From assembly GCA_937924475.1 (NCBI GenBank), contig CALDSV010000005.1, positions 1 through 56,508 on the forward strand: DNA of 56,508 bases, in the 5' to 3' direction. The position numbers and the translations under genes are program-made. The notes under the pieces are model-generated. The model saw only the letters and a program-made list of their open reading frames with translations, was not told the origin of the DNA and made no database searches. Of the stretch, positions 34,327-45,518 are shown piece by piece. The number at the start of each line of letters is the position of its first letter. Within the stretch, counting starts at the first letter, position 1. This stretch comes from an uncultured bacterium. GTDB taxonomy: Bacteria; Nitrospirota; Thermodesulfovibrionia; Thermodesulfovibrionales; Thermodesulfovibrionaceae.

Positions 34327-36103
34327 TTTTTAGTACAGATAAAAAAGCTTCCTGAGGGATTTCAACCTTTCCAATTTGTTTCATTCTTTTCTTGCCTTCC
34401 TTTTGTTTTTCAAGAAGTTTTTTCTTTCTTGTTACATCTCCGCCGTAACACTTGGCTAAGACATTCTTTCTAAGGGGTGCTATGCTTTCACGAGCTATTA
34501 TTTTACCTCCAATAGCTGCTTGGATTACTACCTCGAAAAGTTGCCGAGGGATAACCTCTCTAAGTTTTTGAGCTATGGCACGTCCCTTATAGTAGGCTTT
34601 TTCTCTATGAACTATTACTGATAGAGCATCTACCTGTTCTCCGTTTATTAAAATATCAAGTTTCACAAGATCGCTTTTTCTGTAACCTATGAATTCATAA
34701 TCCATTGAAGCATAACCCTTTGAAAGTGATTTAAGTTTATCATAAAAGTCCCATAGAATCTCATTGAGAGGTATTTCATAGACAAGAAGAATTCTATCCT
34801 TTGTAATATAGGAAAATTCTTTTTGTATTCCTCTTTTTTCCTGACAAAGTTTCAATAAATCTCCTACAAAGCTCTCAGGAACGATTATAGATACTTTCAT
34901 AAACGGTTCTTCAATACTTTCAAAAAATTTAGGCATTTTACTTGGATTATCAATAAGATAGGATTCGCCAGATTTTTCAACTATTTTGTATCTCACAGTG
35001 GGAGCAGTACTTATGAGAGATAGATTAAACTCTCTTTCAAGTCTTTCCTTTATTATTTCCATATGAAGAAGACCTAAGAAACCGCATCTAAAACCAAATC
35101 CTAAGGCAGCTGAAGTTTCTGGTTCAAAGAAAAAAGATGAGTCATTTAATCGAAGTTTTTCTAAAGCTATTTTTAATTCTTCATACTGATAAGTTTCAGT
35201 GGGATAGAGTCCACAAAATACCATAGGTTTTACTTCTCGAAAACCTGAAAGAGGCTCCTTAGCTGGATTATTAATCTCCGTAACAGTATCACCAATCTTA
35301 GTATCAGCTATGCTTTTTATGCCAGCAACTATAAATCCCACTTCACCAGCAGAAAGTTCCTCTATCTCCTTAGGAAAAGGCGTTAAGATACCTAATTTCT
35401 GTATTTCATATTCCTTTTCTGTAGCAAATAACTTTATTTTCATACCCTTTTTGGCTATTCCATCAAAAACTCTAACAAGAATAATTACTCCTAAATAATT
35501 ATCAAACCACGAATCAAAAATCATTGCCCTTAAGGGTGCAGAAGCATCACCCTTAGGAGGTGGAATTCTTTTTACAACAGCCTCAAGAATCTCTTTTGTT
35601 CCAATTCCCTCCTTTGCTGAAGCAAGTATTGCTTCAGAGGAGTCTATACCTAATATATCTTCAATTTGTTTTTTAACTCTTTCAGGATCCGCTTGGGGTA
35701 GATCAATCTTATTAATTACAGGAATTATCTCATGATTATGCTCTATAGCTAAATAGGCATTAGCTACTGTTTGGGCTTCCACTCCCTGAGTAGCATCCAC
35801 AACTAATAGACTTCCTTCACAACAGGCTAAGGACCTTGAAACTTCATAGGAAAAATCTACATGGCCAGGTGTATCTATTAAATTTAATACATAAGTCTGA
35901 CCATCCTCAGAGGTATATTGAAGCCTAACAGCATGAGCTTTAATAGTGATTCCTCTTTCTCTCTCCAAATCCATGGAATCAAGAATTTGCCCCATTTTAC
36001 CACCCAGATTTACTGCACCTGTATACTCTAAAAGCCTGTCAGCAAGGGTAGATTTACCATGATCAATGTGAGCAATTATAGAAAAATTCCTTATTTTTTT
36101 CAT
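34319..36103 (-). CDS. lepA: Elongation factor 4 (LepA)
   Basis: LepA is a ribosomal translocase-like GTPase. The 594-aa sequence has G1 [10 protein letters not shown]2 RGITIKA, G3 DTPGHVDF and G4 NKIDLP, then the EF-G-like domains and the LepA C-terminal domain ([21 protein letters not shown]). Full length. The first 4 nt overlap the ROK kinase stop. Confidence 0.97.
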   Translation of the reverse strand: MKKIRNFSIIAHIDHGKSTLADRLLEYTGAVNLGGKMGQILDSMDLERERGITIKAHAVRLQYTSEDGQTYVLNLIDTPGHVDFSYEVSRSLACCEGSLLVVDATQGVEAQTVANAYLAIEHNHEIIPVINKIDLPQADPERVKKQIEDILGIDSSEAILASAKEGIGTKEILEAVVKRIPPPKGDASAPLRAMIFDSWFDNYLGVIILVRVFDGIAKKGMKIKLFATEKEYEIQKLGILTPFPKEIEELSAGEVGFIVAGIKSIADTKIGDTVTEINNPAKEPLSGFREVKPMVFCGLYPTETYQYEELKIALEKLRLNDSSFFFEPETSAALGFGFRCGFLGLLHMEIIKERLEREFNLSLISTAPTVRYKIVEKSGESYLIDNPSKMPKFFESIEEPFMKVSIIVPESFVGDLLKLCQEKRGIQKEFSYITKDRILLVYEIPLNEILWDFYDKLKSLSKGYASMDYEFIGYRKSDLVKLDILINGEQVDALSVIVHREKAYYKGRAIAQKLREVIPRQLFEVVIQAAIGGKIIARESIAPLRKNVLAKCYGGDVTRKKKLLEKQKEGKKRMKQIGKVEIPQEAFLSVLKIE

Positions 36104-37008
36104 TTGTTCCTGACTAAAAAGACGGCTCCTAAAAGGCTACCTACATCAATTAAATTTGATTGTACAATAGAAATACCTGAAGACAATCCTTCCAAGGACC
36201 TTTTTTTAGCTTCAATTATGGCAGTTTCAAGGTAAATATTTTTTGCCTTAGAAAGTCCACCTGTTAAGATGATCCTTTCAGGAGCAAAAATATTAATTAA
36301 GCTTGCCATAGCTGCTCCAAGACATTTCCCTGCCTCTTTCAGAATCTGTCTTGCCAAATTATCACCATCTAAAGCTAAGTTATAAATATCTTCAGGAGTA
36401 ATTTTATAGATACTGCCTTCATATAGAGATGATGCTTGGGATGATTCACCATTTTCTATTTTCTCAATTAGAGATTCTTTAATAGCTCTTCCTGAGGCAT
36501 AAACTTCTAAGCACCCCAAATTACCGCAACTGCAAAGCTTACCCTGATAATTAATGGTCATGTGTCCCACTTCCATAGGTATATCTAAAATTCTACCATT
36601 ATAGTAAAATCCACCTCCTATCCCTGTACCTAAGGTGAGTAATATAAACCTATGAAATCCTCTACCCTCTCCAAAATTTGCCTCTCCTATTGTGGCAACA
36701 GTAGCGTCATTTTCAACCACTGTCTCTATTGAAAATTTATCCTGTAGTATAGAAGCTAAAGGAACCTTATTTAAAGATGGAATATTAGGCGATTCAATCA
36801 CTGTTCCTTCTTTGGAAACTATCCCAGCTACTCCTACACCAATGGTACCTATAGGATTCTCATTAACAAATTCTTGAATTTCATCAATTATTACCTCTAA
36901 TAAATTATTGGGAGTTGGAAATTTTTTCCACTTTATTATTTCATAATCCTTTGATATCAAAGCTATCTTAATATTAGTGCCACCTATGTCAATGCCGAGA
37001 TAAAACAT
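36100..37008 (-). CDS. ROK-family sugar kinase
   Basis: A 302-aa ROK kinase, probably glucokinase. The ATP motif [13 protein letters not shown] is at the N-terminus, the catalytic Asp region is VVENDATVA, and the zinc motif [15 protein letters not shown] is in the middle. It lacks the helix-turn-helix of ROK repressors, so it is an enzyme. It is the first gene of the 13.6-kb envelope operon. The ATG is 12 nt from an extended -10 box and no Shine-Dalgarno is present. Confidence 0.88.
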   Translation of the reverse strand: MFYLGIDIGGTNIKIALISKDYEIIKWKKFPTPNNLLEVIIDEIQEFVNENPIGTIGVGVAGIVSKEGTVIESPNIPSLNKVPLASILQDKFSIETVVENDATVATIGEANFGEGRGFHRFILLTLGTGIGGGFYYNGRILDIPMEVGHMTINYQGKLCSCGNLGCLEVYASGRAIKESLIEKIENGESSQASSLYEGSIYKITPEDIYNLALDGDNLARQILKEAGKCLGAAMASLINIFAPERIILTGGLSKAKNIYLETAIIEAKKRSLEGLSSGISIVQSNLIDVGSLLGAVFLVRNK

Positions 37009-37020
37009 AAACAGAAAATT

Positions 37021-37029
37021 ATTATAGCA
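37021..37029 (-). promoter_or_regulatory. Extended -10 promoter of the envelope operon
   Basis: Minus strand TG-C-TATAAT, 12 nt before the ROK kinase ATG. The transcript leader would be about 5-6 nt. It appears to drive thirteen co-oriented genes down to 23387. Confidence 0.5.
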
Positions 37030-37055
37030 TAAATCCTTTATTTATAAAAAATTCT

Positions 37056-37083
37056 TTGACAATCCTCAATTTTCCCCTATAAA
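37056..37083 (+). promoter_or_regulatory. Promoter far upstream of ilvC
   Basis: TTGACA (37056-37061), a 16-bp spacer and TATAAA (37078-37083), predicting a start near 37090. It is about 370 bp before ilvC and precedes the structured region. Confidence 0.55.
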
Positions 37084-37089
37084 TTTAAA

Positions 37090-37320
37090 AACTTACAGTA
37101 AAAATATAAACCAAAGAGGAAACAAAACAATAAAAAGAAATTTTGTATACCCCACCAAAGTGCTTAACACCCATTAAATCTTTCCTACCTTCTAATCTCT
37201 ATCTCTAAGAGAGGAAAGTAGTTCCTAATGGCGAGCAAAGGGAAGTAGGATGCTTTTACAACCTCAAAGGAGGAGAAAACAATCTCCATTGGCGAGGTAT
37301 AAATTAAAAATCCTTTGCCT
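37090..37320 (+). ncRNA. Candidate structured RNA (small RNA or long ilvC leader)
   Basis: No reading frame fits here, but pairing potential is dense: CTTTCC (37180-37185) with GGAAAG (37213-37218); TCCTAC (37183-37188) with GTAGGA (37245-37250) as an alternative; CCTC-AAAG-GAGG (37262-37273); GGAGA (37272-37276) with TCTCC (37283-37287); and a 7-bp closing stem GCAAAGG (37235-37241) with CCTTTGC (37312-37318). The octamer A/T-TGGCGAG occurs at 37228 and 37289. GGAAGTAGG recalls the glutamine riboswitch core, but its other conserved parts are absent. No U-tract terminator follows. Confidence 0.35.
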
Positions 37321-37350
37321 AACTTAAAGCAAGATGATAATAAAGGCTAA

Positions 37351-39056
<1,706 letters not shown>

Positions 39057-39059
39057 TAG

Positions 39060-39842
39060 ATGATAATAAGAAAAACTAAAAAAATAAAGGATCCCAATAG
39101 AAAACCTGGAAGGGGAGTCTATATACTCCCAAATGCTCTGACTTTATGCGGAATGTTTTTAGGATTCTATGCAATAGCCTCTGCAATAAATGGAAAATTT
39201 ATTCACGCTGCTTGGGCTATAATCATTGCAAACATTTTTGATGGCCTTGATGGTTGGGTAGCAAGGCTTACAAAAACAACCTCTCGTTTCGGTGTTGAAT
39301 TGGACTCACTTTCTGATCTTGTGGCCTTTGGAGTAGCACCTTCAATTTTAATCTATAAATGGGCACTTTTTGACTTTGGTAGGATTGGCTTCGCATTAGC
39401 TTTTTTGTTCACAGCCTGTGGGGCTTTGCGGCTTGCAAGATTTAATATTCAAACGGGAATAATAAAATCATTTAAAGGACTTCCTATTCCCGGTGCTGCC
39501 ACGGTGATTGCAGCAACAGTTTTATTTTGCATAGAGATACTGGAATACTCACCAGAGAAAAATTTTTTATTCCCCTTTATAACTCTAATTCTTGCCATAA
39601 TGATGGTAAGTAATCTTAAGTTTCATGGGCTCAAAGAAGTGGACTTCCGAGAGAAAAAACCTGCCTGGATTCTTTTCTCCTTTATTCTATTGCTGTTCTT
39701 TATTGTAATTCATCCAACTGTAGCAGTTTTTATACTTGCCACCATATATGTAACATGGGGTATAATTGAGAATATCATCATTATAATCAAAAATAGAAGT
39801 CAAAAAACAGAGGTGAAGGATGAGGAAAATAAAGATATTTGA
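39060..39842 (+). CDS. pssA: CDP-diacylglycerol-serine O-phosphatidyltransferase
   Basis: PssA makes phosphatidylserine. The 260-aa membrane protein has the CDP-alcohol phosphotransferase signature [10 protein letters not shown]...GVELDSLSD near residues 60-85, plus about seven hydrophobic helices. The ATG follows psd by 3 nt with no clear Shine-Dalgarno, so translation is probably coupled. The 3' end overlaps leuA by 23 nt. Together with psd it provides phosphatidylethanolamine. Confidence 0.94.
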   Translation: MIIRKTKKIKDPNRKPGRGVYILPNALTLCGMFLGFYAIASAINGKFIHAAWAIIIANIFDGLDGWVARLTKTTSRFGVELDSLSDLVAFGVAPSILIYKWALFDFGRIGFALAFLFTACGALRLARFNIQTGIIKSFKGLPIPGAATVIAATVLFCIEILEYSPEKNFLFPFITLILAIMMVSNLKFHGLKEVDFREKKPAWILFSFILLLFFIVIHPTVAVFILATIYVTWGIIENIIIIIKNRSQKTEVKDEENKDI

Positions 39843-41334
39843 TACAACTTTACGAGATGGAGAACAATCTCCTGGTGCTTCCATGAATGTAGAAGAAAAA
39901 ATTCAAGTAGCAAAACAGCTTAAAAAATTAGGTGTAGATATTATAGAGGCAGGTTTTCCTATTGCCTCCCCTGGAGACTTTGAGGCTGTAAATAGAATTT
40001 CTCAAGAGATTAAAGGTGTTGTAATAGCAGGTCTATGTAGAGCAAGAGATGAAGATATTGAAAAAGCTGCTGAAGCACTAAAGCCCGCAGAACAAAAGAG
40101 AATCCATACTTTTATTGCTACCTCTGACATTCATCTTAAATACAAATTAAGAATGGACAGGCAACAAGTTATTGATGCTGCTGTTAAGGCCGTTAAAAAA
40201 GCAAGACAGTACACGGATGATGTGGAATTCTCCGCAGAAGATGCTACAAGATCAGACTGGGATTATTTATGTAAAGTTACAGAAGAAGTCATAAAAGCTG
40301 GAGCAACCACTGTAAACATACCTGATACAGTAGGTTATACGATTCCTCTGGAATACGGAGAGTTAATTGAGTATCTTATGAATAAAGTTCCAAACATTGA
40401 TAAAGCAATTATAAGTGTTCATTGCCATAATGATCTGGGACTCGCAGTGGCTAATTCCCTTACAGCAATCCTAAAAGGAGCAGGTCAGGTGGAGTGTACA
40501 ATAAACGGAATTGGAGAAAGAGCTGGAAATGCAGCTATGGAAGAAATTGTTATGGCTCTAAAAGTGCGTAATGACTTTTTTAAGGCTGACACAAACATTG
40601 TAACACAAGAGATTTATAGAACAAGTAGACTTATTAGTAAAATCACAGGAATGATGGTTCAACCAAACAAGGCTATAGTGGGTGCTAATGCTTTTGCTCA
40701 TGAAGCAGGAATTCATCAAGACGGTGTTCTTAAAGAGAGAACAACTTACGAAATAATGAGACCGCAGGATATAGGAATACCAAGTTCAAAAATAGTTTTA
40801 GGTAAACATTCAGGTAGACATGCTTTCAAGACAAGACTTGAAGAGTTAGGATTTAGCCTTACAGAGGAAGAGTTAAATCGTGCTTTTGAGAGATTTAAAA
40901 AACTTGCTGATCAGAAAAAATACATTTTTAACGAAGATATTGAAGCTCTTGTTTCCGATGAAGTCTTAAGAATCTCAGAGGTATATGAACTAATTGACCT
41001 TGATGTTTACAGTGGTACAAAGAAAAAACCTACTGCCACTGTGAGAATGAAAATAAATGGGCAAGAAAAGGAAATAACAGTATCAGGAGACGGCCCAGTA
41101 GATTCTGTATATAAAGCTATCACTGAACTTACTGGGTCAAGAGCTGAACTTAATAAATTCGAAATAAAAGCAATAACAGGTGGCACCGATGCTCTCGGTG
41201 AAGTCACTGTCATACTTGAAGAATCTGGTCATACTGTAAGAGGGCATGGTGCAGATACTGATATAATTGTGGCCTCTGCAAAAGCTTATATTAATGCCTT
41301 GAATAAACTGGCATTAAAGAACATTAAGACTTAA
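39820..41334 (+). CDS. leuA: 2-isopropylmalate synthase
   Basis: LeuA starts leucine synthesis. The 504-aa sequence opens with [16 protein letters not shown], has the metal motif SVHCHNDLG near residue 200 and [16 protein letters not shown], then the C-terminal regulatory domain (about 390-500, with [10 protein letters not shown]), where leucine feeds back. GAGGTGAAGG precedes the ATG inside pssA. The ilvC-psd-pssA-leuA order mixes branched-chain amino-acid and phospholipid genes, as in several other deep-branching bacteria. It overlaps the convergent DUF815 gene by 21 bp. Confidence 0.95.
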   Translation: MRKIKIFDTTLRDGEQSPGASMNVEEKIQVAKQLKKLGVDIIEAGFPIASPGDFEAVNRISQEIKGVVIAGLCRARDEDIEKAAEALKPAEQKRIHTFIATSDIHLKYKLRMDRQQVIDAAVKAVKKARQYTDDVEFSAEDATRSDWDYLCKVTEEVIKAGATTVNIPDTVGYTIPLEYGELIEYLMNKVPNIDKAIISVHCHNDLGLAVANSLTAILKGAGQVECTINGIGERAGNAAMEEIVMALKVRNDFFKADTNIVTQEIYRTSRLISKITGMMVQPNKAIVGANAFAHEAGIHQDGVLKERTTYEIMRPQDIGIPSSKIVLGKHSGRHAFKTRLEELGFSLTEEELNRAFERFKKLADQKKYIFNEDIEALVSDEVLRISEVYELIDLDVYSGTKKKPTATVRMKINGQEKEITVSGDGPVDSVYKAITELTGSRAELNKFEIKAITGGTDALGEVTVILEESGHTVRGHGADTDIIVASAKAYINALNKLALKNIKT

Positions 41335-42051
41335 AACAAATTGATAAGCTGATCGACCTGAAGTGCCATGCATTAGTGACCATTCATGAGCCTTTTGAAG
41401 AAGTTGCTCTTCAGGAATTTTTCTTTTGTGCAGTTTTGCATAATTTTTTACAATTTCAAAATATTCACTCTCCGAAAATCTATAAAATCCTATTCTTAGG
41501 CCAAATCTTTCAATTAGAGAGGCTCTTTCCTGAAGACTATCCTCTGGAAAAAGCTCACTTTCCCCTTGTAAAGATACAGACAGAAGATTTCTCCTATTTG
41601 AAGTAGCATAAATAACTGAATTTTCTGGTATTTCCTCTATGCCACCATCCATTACAATTTTTAAATCTCTAAAATCCCCTTCATTTTCATTGAAAGATAA
41701 ATCATCCAAAAAAATAATAAAACGGAAACCTTCATGATCATAAACAATATCGTATAAAAGGGGAATAGTTATTATATCACTTTTTAGAACTTGAATAATT
41801 CTCAAGGATGACTCTCTAAAATTATTAATCAAGGCTTTTATCAAAGTCGTCTTCCCAGTTCCTCTTTCTCCCCAAAGTAATACATTGTTAACCCTTTTGC
41901 CTTCAATAAAAGATTTGGTATTGGAAATTATAAGATTTTTTTGTTTTTCAATACCTATGAGTTCATTAATCTGTATTTTTGGAAGTCTTTTAACTTCCTT
42001 CAATTTCCTTTCCCTTCCATTCCAAACAAATGCTGTTACTTTCTCAAACAC
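41314..42051 (-). CDS. DUF815 family AAA+ ATPase
   Basis: A 245-aa P-loop protein of DUF815. Walker [11 protein letters not shown] is near residue 60, Walker [11 protein letters not shown] near 115, and the sensor-like [12 protein letters not shown] follows. The family's role is unknown. The start is a GTG, 8 nt from the -10 box at 42060, with no Shine-Dalgarno; a different downstream start cannot be excluded. It is transcribed alone, divergent from the Hmc/Tmc operon. Confidence 0.85.
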   Translation of the reverse strand: MFEKVTAFVWNGRERKLKEVKRLPKIQINELIGIEKQKNLIISNTKSFIEGKRVNNVLLWGERGTGKTTLIKALINNFRESSLRIIQVLKSDIITIPLLYDIVYDHEGFRFIIFLDDLSFNENEGDFRDLKIVMDGGIEEIPENSVIYATSNRRNLLSVSLQGESELFPEDSLQERASLIERFGLRIGFYRFSESEYFEIVKNYAKLHKRKIPEEQLLQKAHEWSLMHGTSGRSAYQFVLSLNVL

Positions 42052-42059
42052 AATTTTTT

Positions 42060-42089
42060 ATTTTAAAAAATTGCAGGGACTGCTATCAA
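42060..42089 (-). promoter_or_regulatory. Promoter of the DUF815 gene (leaderless)
   Basis: Minus strand TTGATA (42084-42089), an 18-bp spacer and TAAAAT (42060-42065), identical in boxes and spacing to the promoter at 10755-10784. Eight nt separate it from the GTG start. Confidence 0.55.
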
Positions 42090-42154
42090 TGACTTCTTTT
42101 TTGTCCTGACAAGCATAAAGCCATAGTAATCTCACCTTTTAGGACTTTTACGAA

Positions 42155-42167
42155 ACTCAATCTGAGT
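42155..42167. promoter_or_regulatory. Short inverted repeat upstream of the Hmc/Tmc promoter
   Basis: ACTCA-ATC-TGAGT is a perfect 5-3-5 palindrome about 50 bp upstream of the -35 box at 42220. The position suits an activator site, but it is short and may be chance. Confidence 0.22.
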
Positions 42168-42219
42168 GAATAGTTTTCAAGTATTTTTTAGGAAAAAATT
42201 TTATTCTTTCTGAAAAGGC

Positions 42220-42249
42220 TTGACTTTTTTTTCTTTCTGTTTTTAAATA
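42220..42249 (+). promoter_or_regulatory. Promoter of the Hmc/Tmc operon
   Basis: TTGACT (42220-42225), an 18-bp spacer and TAAATA (42244-42249), then 13 nt to the ATG at 42263. The leader would be about 7 nt and has no Shine-Dalgarno. Confidence 0.45.
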
Positions 42250-42262
42250 GATAACAATTAAA

Positions 42263-43507
42263 ATGTCAAATTGGGATTGGGATACGAGGGAAAAGGTCAT
42301 TTCAAACCTGAATGAATGGAAGGAAAAGTTTAATTCCGTTGATGAGATTTTAGTAAGTCCTGATTTTGAAAAAATTGTAGCTATTGTAACAACACAAGAG
42401 GGAAAAACCTTTTGCATTAATGGAGAAACTTGGAAAAATACCTTTGAACGCCTCTGTTTTCCTCAAATTACTTCTGTTGGAAGTGTAATCTGCCTTGCCC
42501 TGAGAAATTATGAGTGGACACTGGCAAAAGATGACACAGTGATGGAAGAAACATTTGATTATGCTTGGAACCTCAAAACTAACAAGGACAGTAAATCAAT
42601 AGCCTTTAACATAAAAAAAGGTGATTCCTATGGTGTTTGTTTAGATGGGAAAACTTGGGATACTCTATTTTTTGATGCAAGAGACCTTATTCTTTCAGAT
42701 GATGGTAAACACACTGCCTCCTATGTTAGGGTTGAGAATCCTCCCTTACTTGATATCTTTAGCTTTAAAAAAGGTGTATGGACTGTTGCTGTAGATGGCA
42801 ATCGCTGGGATAAAAGTTTCATATCAATCTACGGAGCATGTTTTAGCCCTGACAGTAAAAAAATTGCAGCTTCTGCAAGACTTTCACAGCAAGAATTTAC
42901 TGTGACCATAGATGGAAAAACTTGGGATGAAATATTTTTAAATGTCTGGGAGCCAATTTTCCTTGACAATGACAATGTAGCAGTTCCAGTGAAAACAGAG
43001 AAAGGATGGACTTTAGCCATAAATGGTAAAGTCTCCTGGCCATATTTTACTCAACTTTGGCATCAAAGATTAAGTCCCGATGGGAGAATTGCTGCAGTTG
43101 TAGCTACAGAATTCGGCAAATGGACTGTGGCATTAGACGGTAATCCTTGGAAGAAAACTTTTTCTCATTGTGTACTTCCACCATTCTTTAGTGTTGATGG
43201 TAAAAAAATTTGTGCTGTAATAAAAGAGGGAAATACTTGGAGTGTTGCCATTAATGGAAAGCCTTGGGAGAGGGGATTTGATAGAATTTGGTCACCCCAG
43301 TTAAGTCCTGATGGAAACTATTGCATAGCAAAGGCGGAAAAGGAAGGAACATATTTTTTGGTTTTAAATGGACAAATTGGAAAAGAAACCTTTGATATGC
43401 TATGGGAACCCAAATTTAGTCCTGAGGGAGATAAAATTCTCTTTGGATGCATAAAAAACGGTAAATACATTAGAAAAGTTCTTAGCCTTAGTGAGGTATT
43501 AAAATAA
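42263..43507 (+). CDS. tmcD: TmcD-like tryptophan-rich WD40-type repeat protein
   Basis: A 414-aa soluble protein with no signal peptide, built of about eight repeats of roughly 45 residues carrying the pattern (D/N)G-x-x-W-x-x-x-F (for example DGKTWDTLF, DGNRWDKSF, NGKPWERGF) and a second LSPDGK-like turn. This suggests a beta-propeller. Tryptophan is unusually frequent. In Desulfovibrio the cytoplasmic subunit TmcD of the Tmc complex is a Trp-rich WD40-like protein of similar length. It is the first gene here, directly before the TmcC/HmcE-like gene (1-nt overlap), so a scaffold role on the cytoplasmic face is inferred. Confidence 0.75.
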   Translation: MSNWDWDTREKVISNLNEWKEKFNSVDEILVSPDFEKIVAIVTTQEGKTFCINGETWKNTFERLCFPQITSVGSVICLALRNYEWTLAKDDTVMEETFDYAWNLKTNKDSKSIAFNIKKGDSYGVCLDGKTWDTLFFDARDLILSDDGKHTASYVRVENPPLLDIFSFKKGVWTVAVDGNRWDKSFISIYGACFSPDSKKIAASARLSQQEFTVTIDGKTWDEIFLNVWEPIFLDNDNVAVPVKTEKGWTLAINGKVSWPYFTQLWHQRLSPDGRIAAVVATEFGKWTVALDGNPWKKTFSHCVLPPFFSVDGKKICAVIKEGNTWSVAINGKPWERGFDRIWSPQLSPDGNYCIAKAEKEGTYFLVLNGQIGKETFDMLWEPKFSPEGDKILFGCIKNGKYIRKVLSLSEVLK

Positions 43508-44184
43508 TGGAACAATTTTTTAAAGACCCTTCCATTTATACCTTTGTAAGGGGTCCTCTGCTATGGCTTGCTTTTTTGGTGTTTTTTTTAGGAATTTTTT
43601 ATCGTATAGCCACTACCTTAAGAGAGGCGAAAAAAGAAAAGATAGTATATCCCTATTTAAGCCTTCGCTACACTTTAAGATCACTGTTTCGTTGGTTAAT
43701 CCCCTATGGCTCTATTAGTATGAGAAGACATCCATGGTTTACAGCTATAACTTTCTTATTTCACATCTGTTTAATTGCTGTTTCCCTCTTCTTAGTAGCT
43801 CATGTGGAATTGTGGTATGAATCATGGGAAATTAGGTGGTGGACCTTACCAGTATCCTTAGCTGATGGAATGACTCTTATAGTTATCTTTTGTATTATTC
43901 TACTCATTTTACGAAGGCTCTTTCAGAGTGATATTAGATTTTTAACTTCTTCTTCTGACTACCTTGTACTTACTTTAGTTGCTCTACCCTTTATTACAGG
44001 CTTTTTTGCTCATCATGAACTTGTCTTAGAGTATAAAACCATGCTTACAATACACATGCTGAGTGGTGAAATAATGCTTATGGCAATTCCCTTCACAAAA
44101 TTGAGTCATATGTTTATGTTTTTCCTTACAAGAGCTCATACAGGTAGTGAATTTGGTGCTGTAAGGCATTCAAGAGACTTCTGA
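43507..44184 (+). CDS. hmcE: HmcE/TmcC (DsrM-like) cytochrome b membrane subunit
   Basis: A 225-aa membrane protein with five helices of the NarI/DsrM type. His residues suited to haem b ligation sit in the helices (FLFHICLIAV, VAHVELW, FFAHHEL, LTIHMLSGE, KLSHMF). In Hmc, Tmc and Dsr complexes this subunit carries electrons across the membrane or to menaquinone and docks the HmcF/TmcB/DsrK iron-sulfur protein, which is the next gene. GAGGT precedes the ATG inside tmcD. Confidence 0.85.
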   Translation: MEQFFKDPSIYTFVRGPLLWLAFLVFFLGIFYRIATTLREAKKEKIVYPYLSLRYTLRSLFRWLIPYGSISMRRHPWFTAITFLFHICLIAVSLFLVAHVELWYESWEIRWWTLPVSLADGMTLIVIFCIILLILRRLFQSDIRFLTSSSDYLVLTLVALPFITGFFAHHELVLEYKTMLTIHMLSGEIMLMAIPFTKLSHMFMFFLTRAHTGSEFGAVRHSRDF

Positions 44185-44192
44185 GGTAAAAT

Positions 44193-45518
44193 ATGGAATT
44201 TAAGAGAAAACCTGTTACAGACATAGGAATTGATGAGACTTTAAAAAGATTCGATGAAGATAAAATAAAAAGAGCTATTGATTGGGTATTAAATAGAGAA
44301 GCCTCTGCAAGACTAAAAGTATTTGTTGAAACCTGTATGAGATGCGGAATGTGCACTACTTCCTGTCATCACTATCTGTCTCATGACCAGGATCCTACCT
44401 ATGCTCCAGCTGGAAAGGTCAAACAAACAATATGGGATATTTTGAACAAAAAGGGAAATGTGACTAAGGAAGATATAAAAAAATATGCAAGAATTGTCTT
44501 TTCCGAGTGTAATCTATGTCGTCGTTGTGTCCAGTTTTGTCCCTTTGGAATAGACATAGCCTATCTTCTGTCTGTCGTAAGAAGAATCTGTTGCCTTATT
44601 GGTGCAGTGCCTCAGTACATACAGGATCAGGCATTGAGTCATATGCAAACTACAAATATGCTTTGGTTTAGACAAGATGAATGGCTTGATACAGTTCAAT
44701 GGCTTGAAGATGAATTAAAGGCTGAGATTAAAGATGCGAAAATTCCTGTTGGCAAAAAGAATGCCGAAGTTTTATATCTTGCCCATGGTCTTGAGGCAAA
44801 ATACATGACAGGTCTCCTTACAAATATGGCAAAAATAATGAATGTGGCAAAAATTGACTGGACTGTCCCCGACACTGACGGATGGGATTACACAAACAAA
44901 GCTTTTTATGCTTGTGATTTTGAGACCATGGGAAAAATTGTAAAAACCCACTATGAAGTAGCCTTCAGATTGAATGTAAAAAAAATTGTTATGGGCGAGT
45001 GTGGACATGCTTTTAGAACAGGAATATATGAAGGCGTAAGATACTTAGGTTGGAAAGAATCTCCTATTCCCTATATCCATGGAGTTCATTTCTTTTATGA
45101 ATTATTAAAGGAAGGTAGAATAAAAATAGCTAAAAAAATTGAAGAACCGGTTACAATTCAAGATCCCTGTAATATTGTAAGATACAGAGGAATGGGTAAG
45201 ATGCTAAGATATATTGTCTCTCAACTTTGTGAAAACATAATTGAAATGACTCCGAAAGATGATCATAATTACTGTTGTTCTGCTGGAGGTGGAATGATAG
45301 ATGCAGGACCTGCTTGGAAGTCTGCAAGAATTGAAGGTGGAAAAATTAAGGCAGAACAAATTAAAGATACAGGAGCAAAAATTGTCATTGCGCCCTGCCA
45401 TACTTGTCATAAGGGAATTGAAGATTTAAATGAATACTACAAGATGGGAGTCCATGTTAAATTTCTCACAGACATAATTGCTGATTTAATGGAAATTCCC
45501 GAAGAGATGAAGCCATGA
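44193..45518 (+). CDS. hmcF: HmcF/TmcB (DsrK-like) iron-sulfur protein
   Basis: A 441-aa cytoplasmic-face protein. Two [4Fe-4S] motifs are visible: C-x2-C-x2-C-x3-C at Cys 48, 51, 54, 58 and again at Cys 106, 109, 112, 116. The C-terminal part has two CCG-like modules (DPCNIVRYRG with NYCCSAGGGM, and APCHTCHKG) of the kind that hold the special catalytic cluster of DsrK and heterodisulfide reductase. It would pass electrons between the HmcE haems and a cytoplasmic partner. It overlaps the cytochrome gene by 4 nt. Confidence 0.87.
   Translation: MEFKRKPVTDIGIDETLKRFDEDKIKRAIDWVLNREASARLKVFVETCMRCGMCTTSCHHYLSHDQDPTYAPAGKVKQTIWDILNKKGNVTKEDIKKYARIVFSECNLCRRCVQFCPFGIDIAYLLSVVRRICCLIGAVPQYIQDQALSHMQTTNMLWFRQDEWLDTVQWLEDELKAEIKDAKIPVGKKNAEVLYLAHGLEAKYMTGLLTNMAKIMNVAKIDWTVPDTDGWDYTNKAFYACDFETMGKIVKTHYEVAFRLNVKKIVMGECGHAFRTGIYEGVRYLGWKESPIPYIHGVHFFYELLKEGRIKIAKKIEEPVTIQDPCNIVRYRGMGKMLRYIVSQLCENIIEMTPKDDHNYCCSAGGGMIDAGPAWKSARIEGGKIKAEQIKDTGAKIVIAPCHTCHKGIEDLNEYYKMGVHVKFLTDIIADLMEIPEEMKP

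Noticed and set aside
37180-37300. Glutamine riboswitch because of GGAAGTAGG
   Set aside because: The conserved flanking CGTTCA and GGAACGC elements are missing; only the short core string matches.
42757-43020. Frames antisense to the TmcD-like gene
   Set aside because: Shadows arising from its repeated Trp-rich sequence.
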